Shown: positions 43,418 through 55,897 of the stretch, one piece after another
Layout of the letters: each line of letters begins with the position of its first letter
Numbering within the stretch: the stretch's first letter is position 1
Assembly: GCF_002865645.1 (NCBI RefSeq)
Contig: NW_020194519.1
Span: 1,237,542-1,301,541 of the forward strand
Source of the DNA: Hyaloscypha bicolor E
Taxonomy: Eukaryota; Ascomycota; Leotiomycetes; Helotiales; Hyaloscyphaceae
DNA length: 64,000 bases
Direction: 5' to 3'
The notes under the pieces: generated by a model
What the model saw: the letters and a program-made list of their open reading frames with translations, nothing else
The model's database searches: none
Told to the model about the DNA's origin: nothing
Position numbers and translations under genes: made by a program

Positions 43418-46332
43418 ATGGATCAATGGCAGCAACCCTACTCTGACTCCGCCGGGTCCTCTCGAAGATACAGCGGCAATCCCCCGCCAGGCCAGCCTCA
43501 CGGCGCGCGAGAATACAACGGCAATACCCAAGCACAGCCTCCAGCGGGCTTTACCTACGAGCAATATCAAGGTGGAATCGGACCCCATTCACACTCACTC
43601 GCAGCTTCTCCGACCGCAACACCACACGCGAGAGATGGGAATGGGGATGTAGCTATGCAAGACGCTGGAGATCCTTACAGCGGTATGAAATATCCGATGC
43701 GGCCTCATCACCAACAGCACCTCTCGGGAAGCCGAATACCCTCCCATCATTCGCCTCCAGAGCTGTCTGCCGCAGCTCAAAGATACTCGCCGATGGAGAC
43801 TTTATCCCCTGGCTCACCATATGGTACACCGCAACAAGGCCAATATGGCTCACGTCAGTCTCCAACGAGACCGGGAAATTATACATCGCCCAATTCATAC
43901 TATGCCAATCGCCCTCAAAATCAGCAATTGCCTCCTATCACCCCATATTCTTCGAACCATGAAGGTTTCCCTAGCTCTGCAACAGCACAGTTAAACGCCG
44001 TGTTCGGCAATGACCCGAAGTCCCCTCGTCGGCCGGTCCCGCAATCAACAGGTCCTCCAGGCAGAGGTCCGGTTCCAGAATTTACGAAGATAAGATCTAT
44101 GACAGATTTACATCCAAAGGTCAATGCCCAGCCAGCATTTCGAAGAGCGAACCCTGAAGGCGGCTTTATCAGTGTAAGTTGAGGCGGGAAGCTCACAATA
44201 CAGCCGCTGACCTTGAACACTAGCCGCTGCAAGCTCTCACGAGCCACTTACCTTCGACGTATCGCATTTGCAATCCTAGCTTCCAATACGAGTCCTCTCG
44301 AAACCCTCGCCGAGTCCTCACAAAGCCGAGCAAGGGTGTGAAGAATGATGGATTTGACAATGAGGATAGTGACTATATACTTTATGTTAATGACATTCTC
44401 GGGTCTGAGGAGACTGGTCATAAGTATGTCTCGAGGTTAACGCATCCGGAACTCTTAAGATGGTGAATGCTAACACTTGCCAGGAATCGGTATCTCATCC
44501 TCGATGTTCTTGGACAAGGAACTTTTGGTCAAGTGGTGAAGTGTCAGAACTTGAAGACGCAGGAAGTTGTTGCGGTGAAGGTCGTCAAGAATCGGACGGC
44601 ATACTTCAACCAGAGCATGATGGAAGTTTCAGTTCTTGATCTGGTAAGACTGTCTTTGTAGTCTATTTCTTGAATCTGCTAACTCTCTTCTAGCTAAATA
44701 CGAAGCTGGACAAGAATGACGACCACCACCTCCTGCGACTGAAAGATACATTCATCCACCGACAACATCTTTGCTTAGTGTTCGAACTGCTGAGCGTCAA
44801 TCTCTACGAATTGATCAAACAGAATCAATTCCGAGGGCTCAGCACAACTCTTGTCAGAGTCTTTGCTCAACAACTGCTGAATGGACTTAGCTTGCTGAAC
44901 AAGGCTCGCCTTATCCATTGCGACCTAAAGCCAGAGAACATTTTGCTCAAGAACCTCGAAAGCCCGATCATCAAGATCATCGATTTTGGTTCTGCATGCG
45001 ATGAAAGGCAGACTGTGTACACATATATCCAGTCCAGATTTTACCGGTCACCGGAGGTCCTACTTGGCCTTCCATACTCCTCAGCTATCGATATGTGGTC
45101 ATTGGGTTGCATTGTAGTGGAACTTTTCCTAGGACTTCCTCTCTTCCCTGGTTCGTCAGAATACAATCAGGTCTCGCGAATAGTTGAAATGCTCGGCAAC
45201 CCCCCAAATTGGATGTTGGAGATGGGAAAACAAGCTGGAGAATTCTTCGAGAAAAGGCATGATGTGGACGACTATGGCAGGCGGACGTATCATTTAAAGA
45301 GCATGGAACAATACTCGCGGGAGCATGGTACGAAAGAGCAGCCCAGCAAGAAATACTTCCAAGCGACGACGCTTCCGGAGATAATTCGATCATACGCTAT
45401 GCCAAGAAAGAATATGAAGCAGAGCGAAATCGATCGTGGTGAGTAGCTTTTCCGTGGATTGAATTCCATTACTAACTAGACTTTTAGAAATGAACAACCG
45501 GGTAGCCTTTATCGACTTCGTACGTGGACTGCTCAATATCAACCCGCTGGAGCGATGGTCGCCCCAGCAAGCGAAATTGCACCCTTTCATCACCCAACAG
45601 AAGTTCACCGGAGCCTTTGTACCTCCGATGAACCTCAAAACCAGCTCCGTCAACCGATCTCCCGCCCCAGGCACGCAGCAACAGCAGCAAGCTGAGGCAT
45701 TGAGCAAGCAACGAGCACAAGCGGCCCAAGCTCAAGTTGCCCAGGCTCAAGCGCATACTGCTGCTCAAGTGCAAGCAGCACAGATGCCATATTCTCCTGG
45801 TGTGCCAACGGGTCAGTATCCACCGACTCAAACGCAGGCACCTCCATTGTACAACAACAACAACATGTATGCACCGACTTCGAACCACCAAGGTGCGCCC
45901 CCGCCATATCCTTCCCAACAACCCGGCCCATACAATCAAATGGGAATGATGGGGCAACCTCCAACGCAAATGCCACCTGCACAGTATGGACCTGGACCTC
46001 CCCAACCTCAGCAAAGTCTCTACGCCCAAGCCACAATGCGGTCTGGACGACAACGAGCTTCTACAATGGAAGTGCAACAGGGTGGAATTCCCGTAACCAT
46101 TCAAAGAGTAGCCAGTCACCTCGATCCCAACCAACCGATCCGCCTTCAGCCAAGTCCGGCATACTATCCCCCACCTCCCGATGGAGTAGGTGATCCCGCA
46201 AGCTCGAGAAGGAGAGGCAGCAGAGCACAACCTGGAGGACAAGCCGGGCAGCGGAGTAACCGAGACTTCATCCGCAACCTAGAGGACCGAACTTTGGAGG
46301 AGGGATTCATGGGACAGAGCCAATGGCATTGA
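43418..46332 (+). CDS. yak1: DYRK-family protein kinase Yak1
   Basis: Five exons (43,418-44,173, 44,224-44,423, 44,484-44,643, 44,694-45,438 and 45,488-46,332) encode 901 aa. A Pro/Gln/Ser-rich N-terminus of about 250 residues is followed by the conserved block PLQALTSHLPSTYRICNPSF. The kinase domain then has GQGTFGQVVK (about 328), VAVKVVKN, HCDLKPEN (about 448), DFGSAC and the DYRK activation-loop YTYIQSRFYRSPE, whose second Tyr is autophosphorylated. The C-terminus is a Gln/Ala/Pro-rich low-complexity tail with CAG/CAA runs. Yak1 slows growth and promotes the stress response downstream of PKA and TOR. Splice phases agree throughout, and the kinase motifs cross introns 2-4 without loss. Confidence 0.95.
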
Positions 46333-47206
46333 GCCCACTCTCTTTTACTCACCCTCCGCCTGCGCAGAAATGTAGGCATTGCATGCGACGTCAATTCTGT
46401 TCCTCTTGCCAAGCTGTCACATATCACGAGATCCTGATAATGGGTCACATCTAGCAGCATATCTTGTCAGCCTGGCTTTGCAAATTGAAGTTCCTTGAGA
46501 TTTTGACAGTATGATGGGTGGATCGGATCGATGCTCAGATACCCTTCCCTTGATGGAGAATGATTCGACTAGTTACGAGCCAGACCCTAGAGGAGGAAAT
46601 CAGACAAGCAAGAGAGACCTTTTTTTCCATTGATGCAGTTGCAGTTAGAGGATCTGGATATGTCTGTCTGGGCCAGTTACCATTACCATTCGTTCGTCAA
46701 GGGGTGGGATAAATTTGTCAGTGGGGTTCGTTTAGGCGTGCATGGCTGGTGGGATGGGTGGACTATATGCTGGGAAATCGACGCTTGGGCGGGACTGAGG
46801 GGATATTGCGGGAATGGGAACTTGGGAATCGATCATAAGGGTGGAGTTAAGACGTTCTTTTCTTCCATCGTGTAATTTACAGACAGATCATTGCATGGAG
46901 AATGGAGTGCTGAACCGCTTGGCTTTGGATCACACCCAATGCATTTCCCACCATTTCAGGAAGTTGATTACAAAGTGAAAAAGAAAGAAAAAAATTGTAT
47001 TCTGTGCATCTACATAGTACAGCTATGGCTCCCTTTTCATTGCAAGAACGCCTGGCCATTCCCCTAAAATCAAATTGAAACGCCGGTATGCAGGTTGCTA
47101 GGAGTAGTGGTGTCGTTGAGGGCTGAGATCGGGCGTCGGCGTTCCCCCAATAGCAGGAGATTGGCCGATGATTGTTTACAGTAAACGTTAAGACGAGAGT
47201 GATGCT
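46333..47206. other. Convergent intergenic region (yak1 / RRM gene)
   Basis: This holds the 3' flanks of two convergent genes. It includes an A-rich run near 46,976-46,996 and nothing recognisable as a gene. Confidence 0.5.
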
Positions 47207-48436
47207 TCATCTGTAGCCACGGCCACGCTCGCCGCGTCCCCTGTCTCTGCTGTTTCCGCGACCTCGTCCTCGGTTGCCAATCATCGTGTCACTGTAGAGA
47301 CCTCTTCCCCGTCCACCATCCTGCCTATCATCTGTATCCATACGATCCTCGTCGAAGCCATATGAGCCGTCGATCACATCATCCCTGCCATCAAAGTCTC
47401 GCCTCCGTGGTGGGGTACGGCCTGATCTTGAGCCATAGCCTGAGGGTGTATCATCTGATCGTTCGGTGATGGTATCGGCTCGTGGTCCAGTAGGGGTAAC
47501 GGATCTTTCGGGAGGTGCTGCTTGAGCGGCGAGCAGTTTAGCGCGAGGGGGAACAGGGCCTGCTTTGTGGTAAACGTGGAGGATATTGCCATCGGCCTGG
47601 CAGGGAAATGTCAGAAAACTGTCTATGGGAAGGTCTACTCGACTCACATTCTGATTGTTGAATGTATCGACCACATTATCAGCGCCTTCCTTGCTTTCAA
47701 AGATAAGCTCCGCAATGACTTTTGGCCGCTCAGCAATCAGACGACAACCCAGGACTACCCCTCCAACTGGTGTCATCGCACTCTCGATATCTGCGGCTGT
47801 AGTTCCAACAGCGAGATTTTTTGCTATGACGATATAAGGTCCAGCAAGTCCGCGAATCGAAATTCCTGCCGTAGTCTTTGCGGATCCAACGATGTTAAAC
47901 TGACTGTTGAGCGCAGGCGACGAAGCTGAGCCGTTCAGTGCAGTGTAGAGACGATCGTTGCGACTTCCGCGGCCAGCTTTCGGACCACGGGGTATTTGGG
48001 TGACTTTGTCTGCTGCTGGATTGTTCAGGGTGTGAAGATCGTGCGTCCATTCAGCATCGACATTGCCTGCGTTTGGCTTCGGGCTAGCCCTCGCTGGTCT
48101 GGCTGAGGAGGAAACAGTGCGCTGGAGGGTATCAGCGTCAATCCCGCAAGAGCTGTAGAAGCTCGATGTACCTTTGCAATGCCTCCGCCGATTCTGCTTG
48201 CAAGTGAGGGCGCTGCGCCTATCTGGCCGGTCTTGCGAGTGCTCGCAGCTGCAGCCCCTGGCGCGCTGGATCTGCGGTTTCTGCCAAAGATTTCCGCTGC
48301 GATGGCTTCATGCTTCCTACGCGCACGATCTAGAATGGTATCAGCGGCCGTGATGTGAGTAAGATGGGAGCTTCCGATATCCCTCACCTGCGTTAATCAT
48401 TGAGTTCAGGTCGAGGGCCGGTTTACTGGGTGCCAT
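47207..48436 (-). CDS. RRM and RGG-box RNA-binding protein (ALYREF/Mlo3-like layout)
   Basis: Exons 48,436-48,388, 48,329-48,172, 48,121-47,648 and 47,596-47,207 (introns 50-58 bp) encode 356 aa. The start MAPSKPALDLNSMINAD is followed by a basic, Ala/Arg-rich segment (RARRKHEAIAAEIFGRNRR). The RRM spans about 160-245 (YIVIAKNLAVGTTAADIE as RNP2 and first helix, VIAELIFES as RNP1-like). An acidic linker leads to a C-terminal Arg-Gly tail (GNRGRGRGNSRDRGRGERG). A single RRM with RGG at the end and a short conserved N-terminus resembles mRNA-export adaptors of the Yra1/Mlo3/ALYREF kind. That identity is inference and could be wrong. RNA binding is well supported. Confidence 0.8.
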
Positions 48437-48959
48437 TTTGTTGTAGTGTTAGTGGAACTAAAATTAGTACGTTCTTAGGTTGTCGCTCTAATTCTGTCTC
48501 ACAAGCACAGCTGTATTGATCTGAATTGAATCCAGAGATGGTGGTTGAATGATTTCACGTTGGAGAGATGCTGAATGAAGGAGACGCGATGTGGCCCTGG
48601 ACGAGCTCACGGCCAAAAATTGGAGTCTCGCGAATTTAGCGTCGCGGGAGCGACAAGGGTCCCCCTTTTCCAAACGAGGCAGGCACGAGGCTGAATGTTT
48701 TCTTTCCGTGCCTTCTTCTCGCGCGGAGATATTGTTTTCCAGTAACGCAACTCATTCCAACTATTTTCAATTCTACAACGATGCAATTTTGGCTATAGGT
48801 GAGGTTTTTCTGAAATTTCCCAACTGCTTCCCCACGCCACATAGCCAAACAGCAACCTGCTATTCGAAAAACAGGCATGGAATGGCCCATGCAAGCTCTT
48901 CTATGTTCAGCATACAGTTATATATGTTAACCACGCTTGACACAGGAACGAAAATCACT
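48437..48959. promoter_or_regulatory. Divergent promoter region (RRM gene / large orphan gene)
   Basis: The 523 bp lie between two divergent starts. The frame of the downstream gene stays open upstream to 48,591, with in-frame ATGs near 48,882 and 48,903. A somewhat earlier start of that gene is therefore possible. Confidence 0.45.
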
Positions 48960-51900
48960 ATGGATCCAGCATTGCCTAGCCAAGCGGTCACAATGGCCAC
49001 CAAGTTCGGACCCCCCACATGTGCACAGAACGAATCCTCACAAAACAGAGTCGATTTCCGCAAAGTCCGCTACTCGCTACCATTATACCGCAAGTCCGTC
49101 GAAGGGCCGTCGTCTCCTAGTCGCAAGAAATCTCGATTCTTTAACACATTACTGCTGAGGACCGCTCAGAATGAAAACATTGCAGACGAGAACGGAAGTC
49201 CCAAGCCCTTAAGAAAGAGAAAGTCCATAGCAGATTTCTTGCCATTCTCCTCGACGAGATCTCGAAAAGTTCCTGATGGCAACGATGTTGATCCCGGAAG
49301 CCGTAATAAGAGGTCAGAGACAACATCTCCTCTTAAGAGGAACGCTTTGCGTACGTTCACAGTCCCCGATACCAACAATTCAATATTGATATAGTACAGA
49401 GAGTGCCTCGCCCTCTCGCATAAATCGACGAAAGAGCCTGGGTGATATTTTGGGCTCTATCTCTAGCAGAGTCTCTCCGAGACGAGATTCAACCCTCAAT
49501 GACCGCCGCCCAGACTGGTACAATGACGAGCTTGAGCTGTCTGCAAATGTGGGCGTTGCAAATGGCCCCGCGAGCGTGGGTGGTGCAAATGCACTTGCGG
49601 CGGACCAATTCCCTGTTCCAGTTGATGGACCGTTCGACGATAGAATTTTGACCCAGCTTCCAAACCGAGAGAGTAAGTTGTTCAGAGCTACTTTGCTCAT
49701 TTGGATCTGACATCACACAGGTGGTGTAGACATGAATAACTATCATCCTCCACGTCTTCGAAAACGCTCCATATCTTCCTCGATGCCTTGTAAGGGTCCC
49801 AGAGTTTGCATGTTTGCCAGAAGACTTCTGACGAGCTTCATGTAGGGCATGAAGAGTCACCTCGAAACTCAACCCAAGTCAACAGACATGAATCAAGAGT
49901 AACTAATTATCCTCCAAAACTAACCAATAAAGGCAAAGAAAGAGACGTCAATGTTCCAAATCCCGTGGGTAGAGACGAAACCCAGGCAAATGCTTCTTCG
50001 ACGCCAATTGACAAGGGCAAAGAGAAAGCGGTCGATATCTCAACCCCAATCAATAGAGGCGGAGCAAAAACTCCCGATTCCTATCTCAATCTGTTGATCG
50101 CCGCCTACGAGCACAAAACACCCGATTCATATCTGCGAGAACTGTTGAAAGCCTCCAATTTGAATAATTCCGCTCGAGCATCCCCATGCCCACGCCACCA
50201 TTTGGCTTTGGGGGAAGAAAGTCTCTTTTGGGGTACTGGCGACTCACCTCAGATGGGAGACCAAAAGGATGGCGAGGACGAAGAGGAGTTTTCAGCACCA
50301 CCACCTTACACTCTGAATGATTTCTCGAAGGTAGAGCTAGGAGAAGTAAGATTTCGCGAAAACCCTCCACTCCAGACCTCCGACCGCACTGAAATTCAAA
50401 CTAGTGTTGAAACAGTTCGTGAAGTGGATCCCTTCGAAGAATCTCCGGGAAGCTCTCCAAACATTGACACCGAATTCCGTTTGAGGGGGTGCAATCGTAA
50501 GGAAAGGCATGAGAAGCTGATGACACAGCCTCGACGATCATGGGGATCTTCTGACGAGAGTATCGAGAAGAGAGTGAAATTGACAGTTGCGAAGATGACC
50601 AAGAACTTCTACATGGTTACATCGTCTGAAGAGTCTTGGGACGACACTGCGAGCACCAAGATGATTGATCGGCAAGACTTCGAAACTGACCAAATGGAAG
50701 TCTGGGATTCAATTATTATGGGCACTCGCACTTTGCAAGAGGTATGTGGTTCGAATACTCATCAGAAATTGATTTGCGAAGCTCACTAGAACAAGGCAAA
50801 ACCGTTCCAGATTTTGAGGAGCATCCCATCTAGTAAAAGACTACGCCATCTCCCATTGGAAAAAGTACTGCAGGACTCAATTAAATTTAGAGAACTCTCC
50901 GAAGATAGTCTGACTACATGCACCCAAAAAGGCGTTTGCTCTGTCTCCGAGGCTTCGGCTTCGAAGTTCTTACAAAAACAGAAAATCCAACCAAGCGGAG
51001 CAAGAAGGCGAAAGAGCTCTTCGGCCATGGTGCGAGTCGAATTCCCAAAGACCATGAATCTGCCGGCACATGCAGAGATGTACGAGTCTAAAAGTAAAGC
51101 TATTGTTGCACTTTACGAATACAAATTGGGGGAGCTTTCGAACTTTTGCACTTATGATCCCACGCGGAACACCATTTTTGCACATGCATTGGAGTCAGGT
51201 GTGCCTAATCCAGCGGTATTGAGAGAAGCGGGGCTCGAGGTTCTGTGGCTACCTATGCAAGGAGAGATCACCCAAACTATTCAGTTCGAAGACACGACAC
51301 GAGAGAGAAATGAGATTTCGCGGGATGAACAGCAGTCTCCTATGGTTGCTGAGAGGGACAAAGTTCCTGAGGCCGGGCAAGAACGTCTTGTAATTGACAA
51401 CTCGGGATTTTCATTGGATCCGAACGCCTTCTTGGCTCATCACGAAGGGATGGCGCGAGCCAATCTGGACAGCTTTGATCGCCATGAATCCCAATTTGAA
51501 CTAGAAGTAGAGTTCACCAATCCACACAGCCGAAGCTCAAGCCTTCAGCTCAGTCCAGCAAGCCCACAACGGGAACAGGATTTGTCAATCTTTGACGATG
51601 ACTTTTTTCTCAAAGTGGATCCAGATTTTGCCAGGGGTTTCTTGGGAAGTCAATACTCTGAAGAAAGTCAATATTCTTCCATCAGCGATGCCCATCTGTT
51701 GCCCGAAGATAATTTAGGAACGGACTTGCCGAGCGAGGTGTTGTGGAGTTTGGACGGTGAGGGCCAGGACGTCATGCCAGTGAAGACTTGGGCAGAGCTA
51801 GCCAGAGATTATTTAGCTAAACATCCAGCAAAAAATGTCCAAAGTTCTGAGGACGAGGAGGGCCAGGACGCCAAACCAGTAAAAACCTGGGTAGAGCTGG

Positions 51901-53918
51901 CTCGAGCGTATTTGGCTGAGCATCCACCGCAACCAATCCAGGGTTTCGGAAACAACCGTAAGTCAACCGATGAAGATTTCATTTGGCATGATCAGTTCGA
52001 AGCAAGCTCTGGAAGGTCCTCTCCAATCGATCCTTCCACGGAACAGGCTGAAGGCATCAATTCTGCCAACAAGGACCATTCCTTGAAAGGAAGACATTCT
52101 CGCCGACTCGGCCTTATATCAATTCTGGCAGACGAAGTCAGCCTCAAACTTCCAAAAAGAAACTACCTTTCTGGGAGAAAAGAACGGCCCCATTTCAGAC
52201 GTGAGAGACCTATCGCCGCCTCGAAAGATATGGTAAACTTGAAAGCTATGGATGCTACAGTTGAGGAGACTTCAATGTTGGACACTAGTGAACTTCTTGG
52301 GCCTTTAATTGTGAGAGAATGCTCTGCTTACAAGGTCTCAAGCATTCCATTTCCAACAAAAGAAGCTATGGATGGATCTAGCCGACAGTCCTCCGTTTCG
52401 TTCACGTCATATATCGAGGCGGAGCGAGCACGCGAACGGTTGTACCAGACATATGATTTTCTCCCTCGTCTAAGGGCCGAAACAAAAGCCGAGGACAAGA
52501 AGCCTGTTACTGAGCCTTGTGTTAGGCCTAGTGTCACACTGGAAGAGGAGAAGGGTGGCAATGTCATGCCTCAGGACCCCGAGAGTAGAGTCGAAGACTC
52601 AGGGAGCTCAGCCATTGCTCTTCCAGTTGGATTCAAATTCACGGAGCATAGGAAGCAGTTGATAGTCAAACGCATTCCAAAGAAGAACAAGATGGCAAGC
52701 GAGCTTTCCGGAAGCTCAGCTATCCCAATTCCAACTGGCTTTAGATTCACGAACCACAGGAGACAAATAATGAGGAGCGAGGATTCTGAAAGCCCGGTAG
52801 TTTCTTGTCCATCTAGCTTCAGCCTTAGCGAGCCGATTACTGGAGAGGAGAAGAGTCAAAGGGATGAAGAAATCCCGAATCGGCAAGTTATTGAAAACGC
52901 TGCGCTGACACGCTCATCGTGTCTCCAAAACCCACTCGACATCAGCGTCCCCATTTCAATTGAAGACTTGGCGGGCAGGATAGAAAACCATTCGGAATGC
53001 GAAGGTCAGGTAATAGTGAAAGAAACGGACTGTGACAAGCCCCCATCAGAAAAAATCCAAGGAGATATGTCCTGTGAGCCGCGAGGTCGCGAAAGCGAAT
53101 TTTGCAAATTAGCCACGAAGATGTTGGAAGACTTGGATTCCTTTGAGTCCGTGGGACTAAGGCTTAACGAGTGTTTGAGCATTATTCCCCCTCCGAATGA
53201 AGATTTCACAGGCGGGAAAGGAAACAGTCCCGAACCCGAAAGCCGGAAATCGAAGGAAAGCGTTGTTTGTGACGGGCCTACTTCCGAGGAGACCAGACTT
53301 CCCGTCGCATTTCCTTTCTGTAGAGACTGGCTGCAAGGCCCAAGTCCTTCCCGGGAAGCGCAAATTGAGGAAAAGGTTGGCTGTGAAGAGCCTTCCTCAG
53401 AAATGGTCGGAGACCCTGACGTATCCCCCTCTCGCAAAAGCCTACGCCAACCGCGCAGTCTTTCCTGGAAAGCACAAATGGAGGATTTGAGCATCCGTGT
53501 AGTAGGCAAAGCTGCTCGCCAAGATTCTCCGGCGAAACAGGGTGGCAGAGTTGGAGCGCTGGTAGATATCTTTCAGGCTCGTGGTATCATGCCGAGCTTG
53601 AGGCCAGCTCTTCATCAGAAGGTATCACTCACACCATTCGCGAACAAAGCTGGTAGCCGCTCCATGACACCAACTGCTCGCATCGTTACGCCATCCGGCA
53701 ACATGTACCACCCGGCAGGGACTGTTTGTGTTCCTGCTGGACATCCTTTGTCGAGATCAGCAATCAAACGGGTCCCAACACCAATAATTCCGTTCAGACC
53801 AAGCTCTGGTTTTAGTAGTGTGGATACAGATGTGAGTGAACTCTTCGGGGAGAAATTGGAAAGAGCCGAGAAGCATTCCGTGGAGTGCGTAGAGGGTGGT
53901 CCGTACGAAGAGATATAG
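48960..53918 (+). CDS. Large protein of unknown function with internal repeats
   Basis: Five exons (48,960-49,350, 49,400-49,672, 49,721-49,789, 49,846-50,741 and 50,811-53,918) join in consistent phases to 1,578 aa. I recognise no known domain, signal peptide or membrane segment. The protein is polar, rich in Ser, Glu and Pro, and largely disordered in character. The N-terminal 140 residues are basic with RRKS/RKRKS phospho-site-like patches. Internal repeats are clear: KTPDSYL twice in 17 residues (about 50,068-50,150); a 33-residue tandem around KTWxELARxYLAxHP (51,758-51,945); and a 36-residue spaced pair GSSAIxxPxGFxFTxHRxQ (52,601-52,780). A PPPYTLNDF motif could bind WW domains. The start at 48,960 is the most downstream plausible ATG. 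Function unknown. Confidence 0.8.
51758..51945 (+). repeat. 33-codon tandem repeat inside the orphan gene
   Basis: The two units begin at 51,758 and 51,857 (period 99 bp). Both encode EGQD, PVKTW, ELAR and YLA(K/E)HP at matching positions. Confidence 0.8.
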
Positions 53919-54275
53919 ATATTAGTCAGAGTAAGCAGTATTGTTTTTTTTTTGGCGTCGAAGAGTATTAATAGCATTAGAAGGAAGGGCTATGGTTAGC
54001 GAGGCTTCGTTGGCATGCGTATTTGATATTGGCATGATTAAAAAGACTCTGAAACAGAGAGCGTGAGCTCTTGATGGGTTGGAGAATCAGATAACACTCA
54101 TTTCATCATCAAGCAAGAGACAAAGTCTGTAGAATTAAAGACAATACACATTCATATGTCTCAAATTTCTTTGTTCTTGTGACTCGACTCGTGAGTCTGG
54201 AGAAGGGTGGCCGCGGATTTGAGACGTTCAGTGATCAAGAAGACACCCTCTCACCTCGAGGATGAATTATCCTCT
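53919..54275. other. Convergent intergenic region
   Basis: This holds the 3' flanks of the orphan gene and the methyltransferase. A T run of nine at 53,944-53,952 may belong to the 3' end of the former. Nothing else is seen. Confidence 0.45.
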
Positions 54276-55138
54276 TCAACTCGTCTCGTCATAGACCACC
54301 AACTCCATCAAAGTATCTCGCCTTGCTGGCGTGAGATACTCCGGATAGAACTTATGGCAGCACACAACCTATATGCGAAGTCAGCATTGCTCAATCTCCT
54401 TGCTTGTTTCAAGAATACCAAAATAACCAAAAGGAAAGCTCAACAATCCAATAAAAGTACAGCACTTACAACGCCACTTCCAGCCAATTTCGTCAAAATC
54501 GCCCTCACCGTCAGAAGCGCCAACTGTTTCGGCACAAGGTACACAAACACATGCGTCACTTGATGACCATTAATGAGTTGGCTAACGAGATCCTCGCGAT
54601 CGTCGTTGAAGTCGTAGGTCAGCCATGAGGCGTTGACGTTCTGGAGTGTGGATTGGATGCCGGCGGTTGCGATGAGGGCGGGGGAGTGGTCGATTCCAAT
54701 GCCAAGCGGGAGGGCGAGGGGCATGAGGAAGGTGATGTGTGTTAGGAGGCTGATTACTTAGGCTCATGTGTTAGAAATATTTTTTCCCAATTATGCATAG
54801 TTCCTTTGGGCTTTGTTCCTGTACCGATGCGTGGCAGCAGCATGGGAAGGGCAACTGATGGCGTAAGGGAGGAAGCCGGACAGGGGAATGAATGAGGTAT
54901 CTGTACGAAAATACCCATCGCCGCAGCCAAGGTCACATACAACCTGTTGATGATTTGAAGACAGTCCTTTCTCTTTTCCATCTTGATCTCCACTGAGGCC
55001 GAGTCGCATGAGCGTTGCCGCTGCGCGCATTGTCCCCGTGGTTGTTTCAATGTATGGTGCTAGAACACCGCTAAAGCCGGAGGGGATGTAGTCCAGATCT
55101 TGAAACGCGAAGATCGGGAGGCCGTCTGAGTCTTCCAT
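54276..55138 (-). CDS. Small class I SAM methyltransferase (FAM173-like organisation)
   Basis: Exons 55,138-54,915, 54,749-54,470 and 54,368-54,276 encode 198 aa, with introns of 165 and 101 bp, longer than their neighbours. Motif I is VVCDLGCGDG (about 66-75), split after Gly by intron 1. Then come GIGIDHSPALIATA (motif II region, acidic Asp), WLTYDFND and THVFVYLVPKQLALL (motif IV/strand 4 region), and VVVCCHKFYPEYL. An N-terminal A-P-Y-(I/V) block before a short helix and the VTHVFVYLVP element resemble the FAM173/ATPSCKMT lysine methyltransferases. The Rossmann methyltransferase fold is well supported and the substrate is not. A second frame overlaps its start (see the small frame at 55,071-55,452). 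Confidence 0.8.
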
Positions 55139-55452
55139 TGTTTTGATGAATGGGTTGGATGAGGTGGTGGAGATTTTCTGGGGAGTCAGAGGCGAGATAC
55201 GTTGTGAATGTTCGCTTGGTGAAGATGGTGACTAGCCCTCTTTTGGCGAATTCAGATGAGAGCACGAGATATTTCAAGACGTAGTTGTACTAGGATCATG
55301 TTGAACAATATGAGTTGAATGTTATAAGACTTTATTTTGTCTATATATATATGAACAACAATGGACAATTTTGGTACATGCCTGCGATAGAGAATGCTTT
55401 CCGATGATAGTGGAGTGGTGCTGATGAATTCTTCATTCAGGGTGTTGTACAT
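55071..55452 (-). CDS. Possible small overlapping protein upstream of the methyltransferase
   Basis: ATG 55,452 opens MYNTLNEEFISTTPLSSES. A GT-AG intron, with the donor at about 55,377 (GTACCA) and the acceptor near 55,293 (CCTAG), would join it to YNYVLKYLVLSSEFAKRG and LVTIFTKRTFTTYLASDSPE. The frame ends at 55,071, about 70 bp inside the methyltransferase frame. The segment after the acceptor looks protein-like, but I recognise no family. It may equally be a 5' UTR with an upstream frame, or a decayed gene. Confidence 0.25.
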
Positions 55453-55897
55453 GGTCGTCTTCTCTTCTATATTATAAACAGATCTTAAACCCCAGGGGTT
55501 CCAGAATGGCAGCCAAGTCGTCTTGACTTCGTGAGCTCGTCCCCACCGTACTATGGTTTTACAAGGCTACATCTTCGTTCAAATGCTTCCCCGCTCCCGT
55601 CCAACATGCGTCTGGCGTCTTCAACGATCTACATCTGGAAGCCATCAGGGCACGTCTCTTGTCGCCGAACCGGACGACCACACGCTTTTATTCCCAAGCT
55701 TAACTCTGAGAGAGTTTCCTTCCTCATTCCAATAGCAAACGATTATGTTTTTCAGCACTTGGTCCGAAAGCCACCAAGGGTATTTATGCAGCTGCCTTCT
55801 GCTCCTTGAAGTTCAGATCACGGGCCTCCTGATTTTTATCCTTCTCACCAAAGGCGGCGGCTGCAGCGCGGATTTCGTTTATGGCTCCTCTCTTCGG
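55453..55897. other. Intergenic region, no gene seen
   Basis: This lies between the upstream flank of the methyltransferase region and the 3' end of the PPR gene. Short plus-strand frames lack any motif. Confidence 0.45.

Noticed and set aside
45484..46242. 252-codon open frame antisense to yak1
   Set aside because: It mirrors the Gln/Ala/Pro-rich repetitive tail of yak1. Its composition (Arg/Leu/Ser-rich) is an artefact of the complementary CAG/CAA runs.
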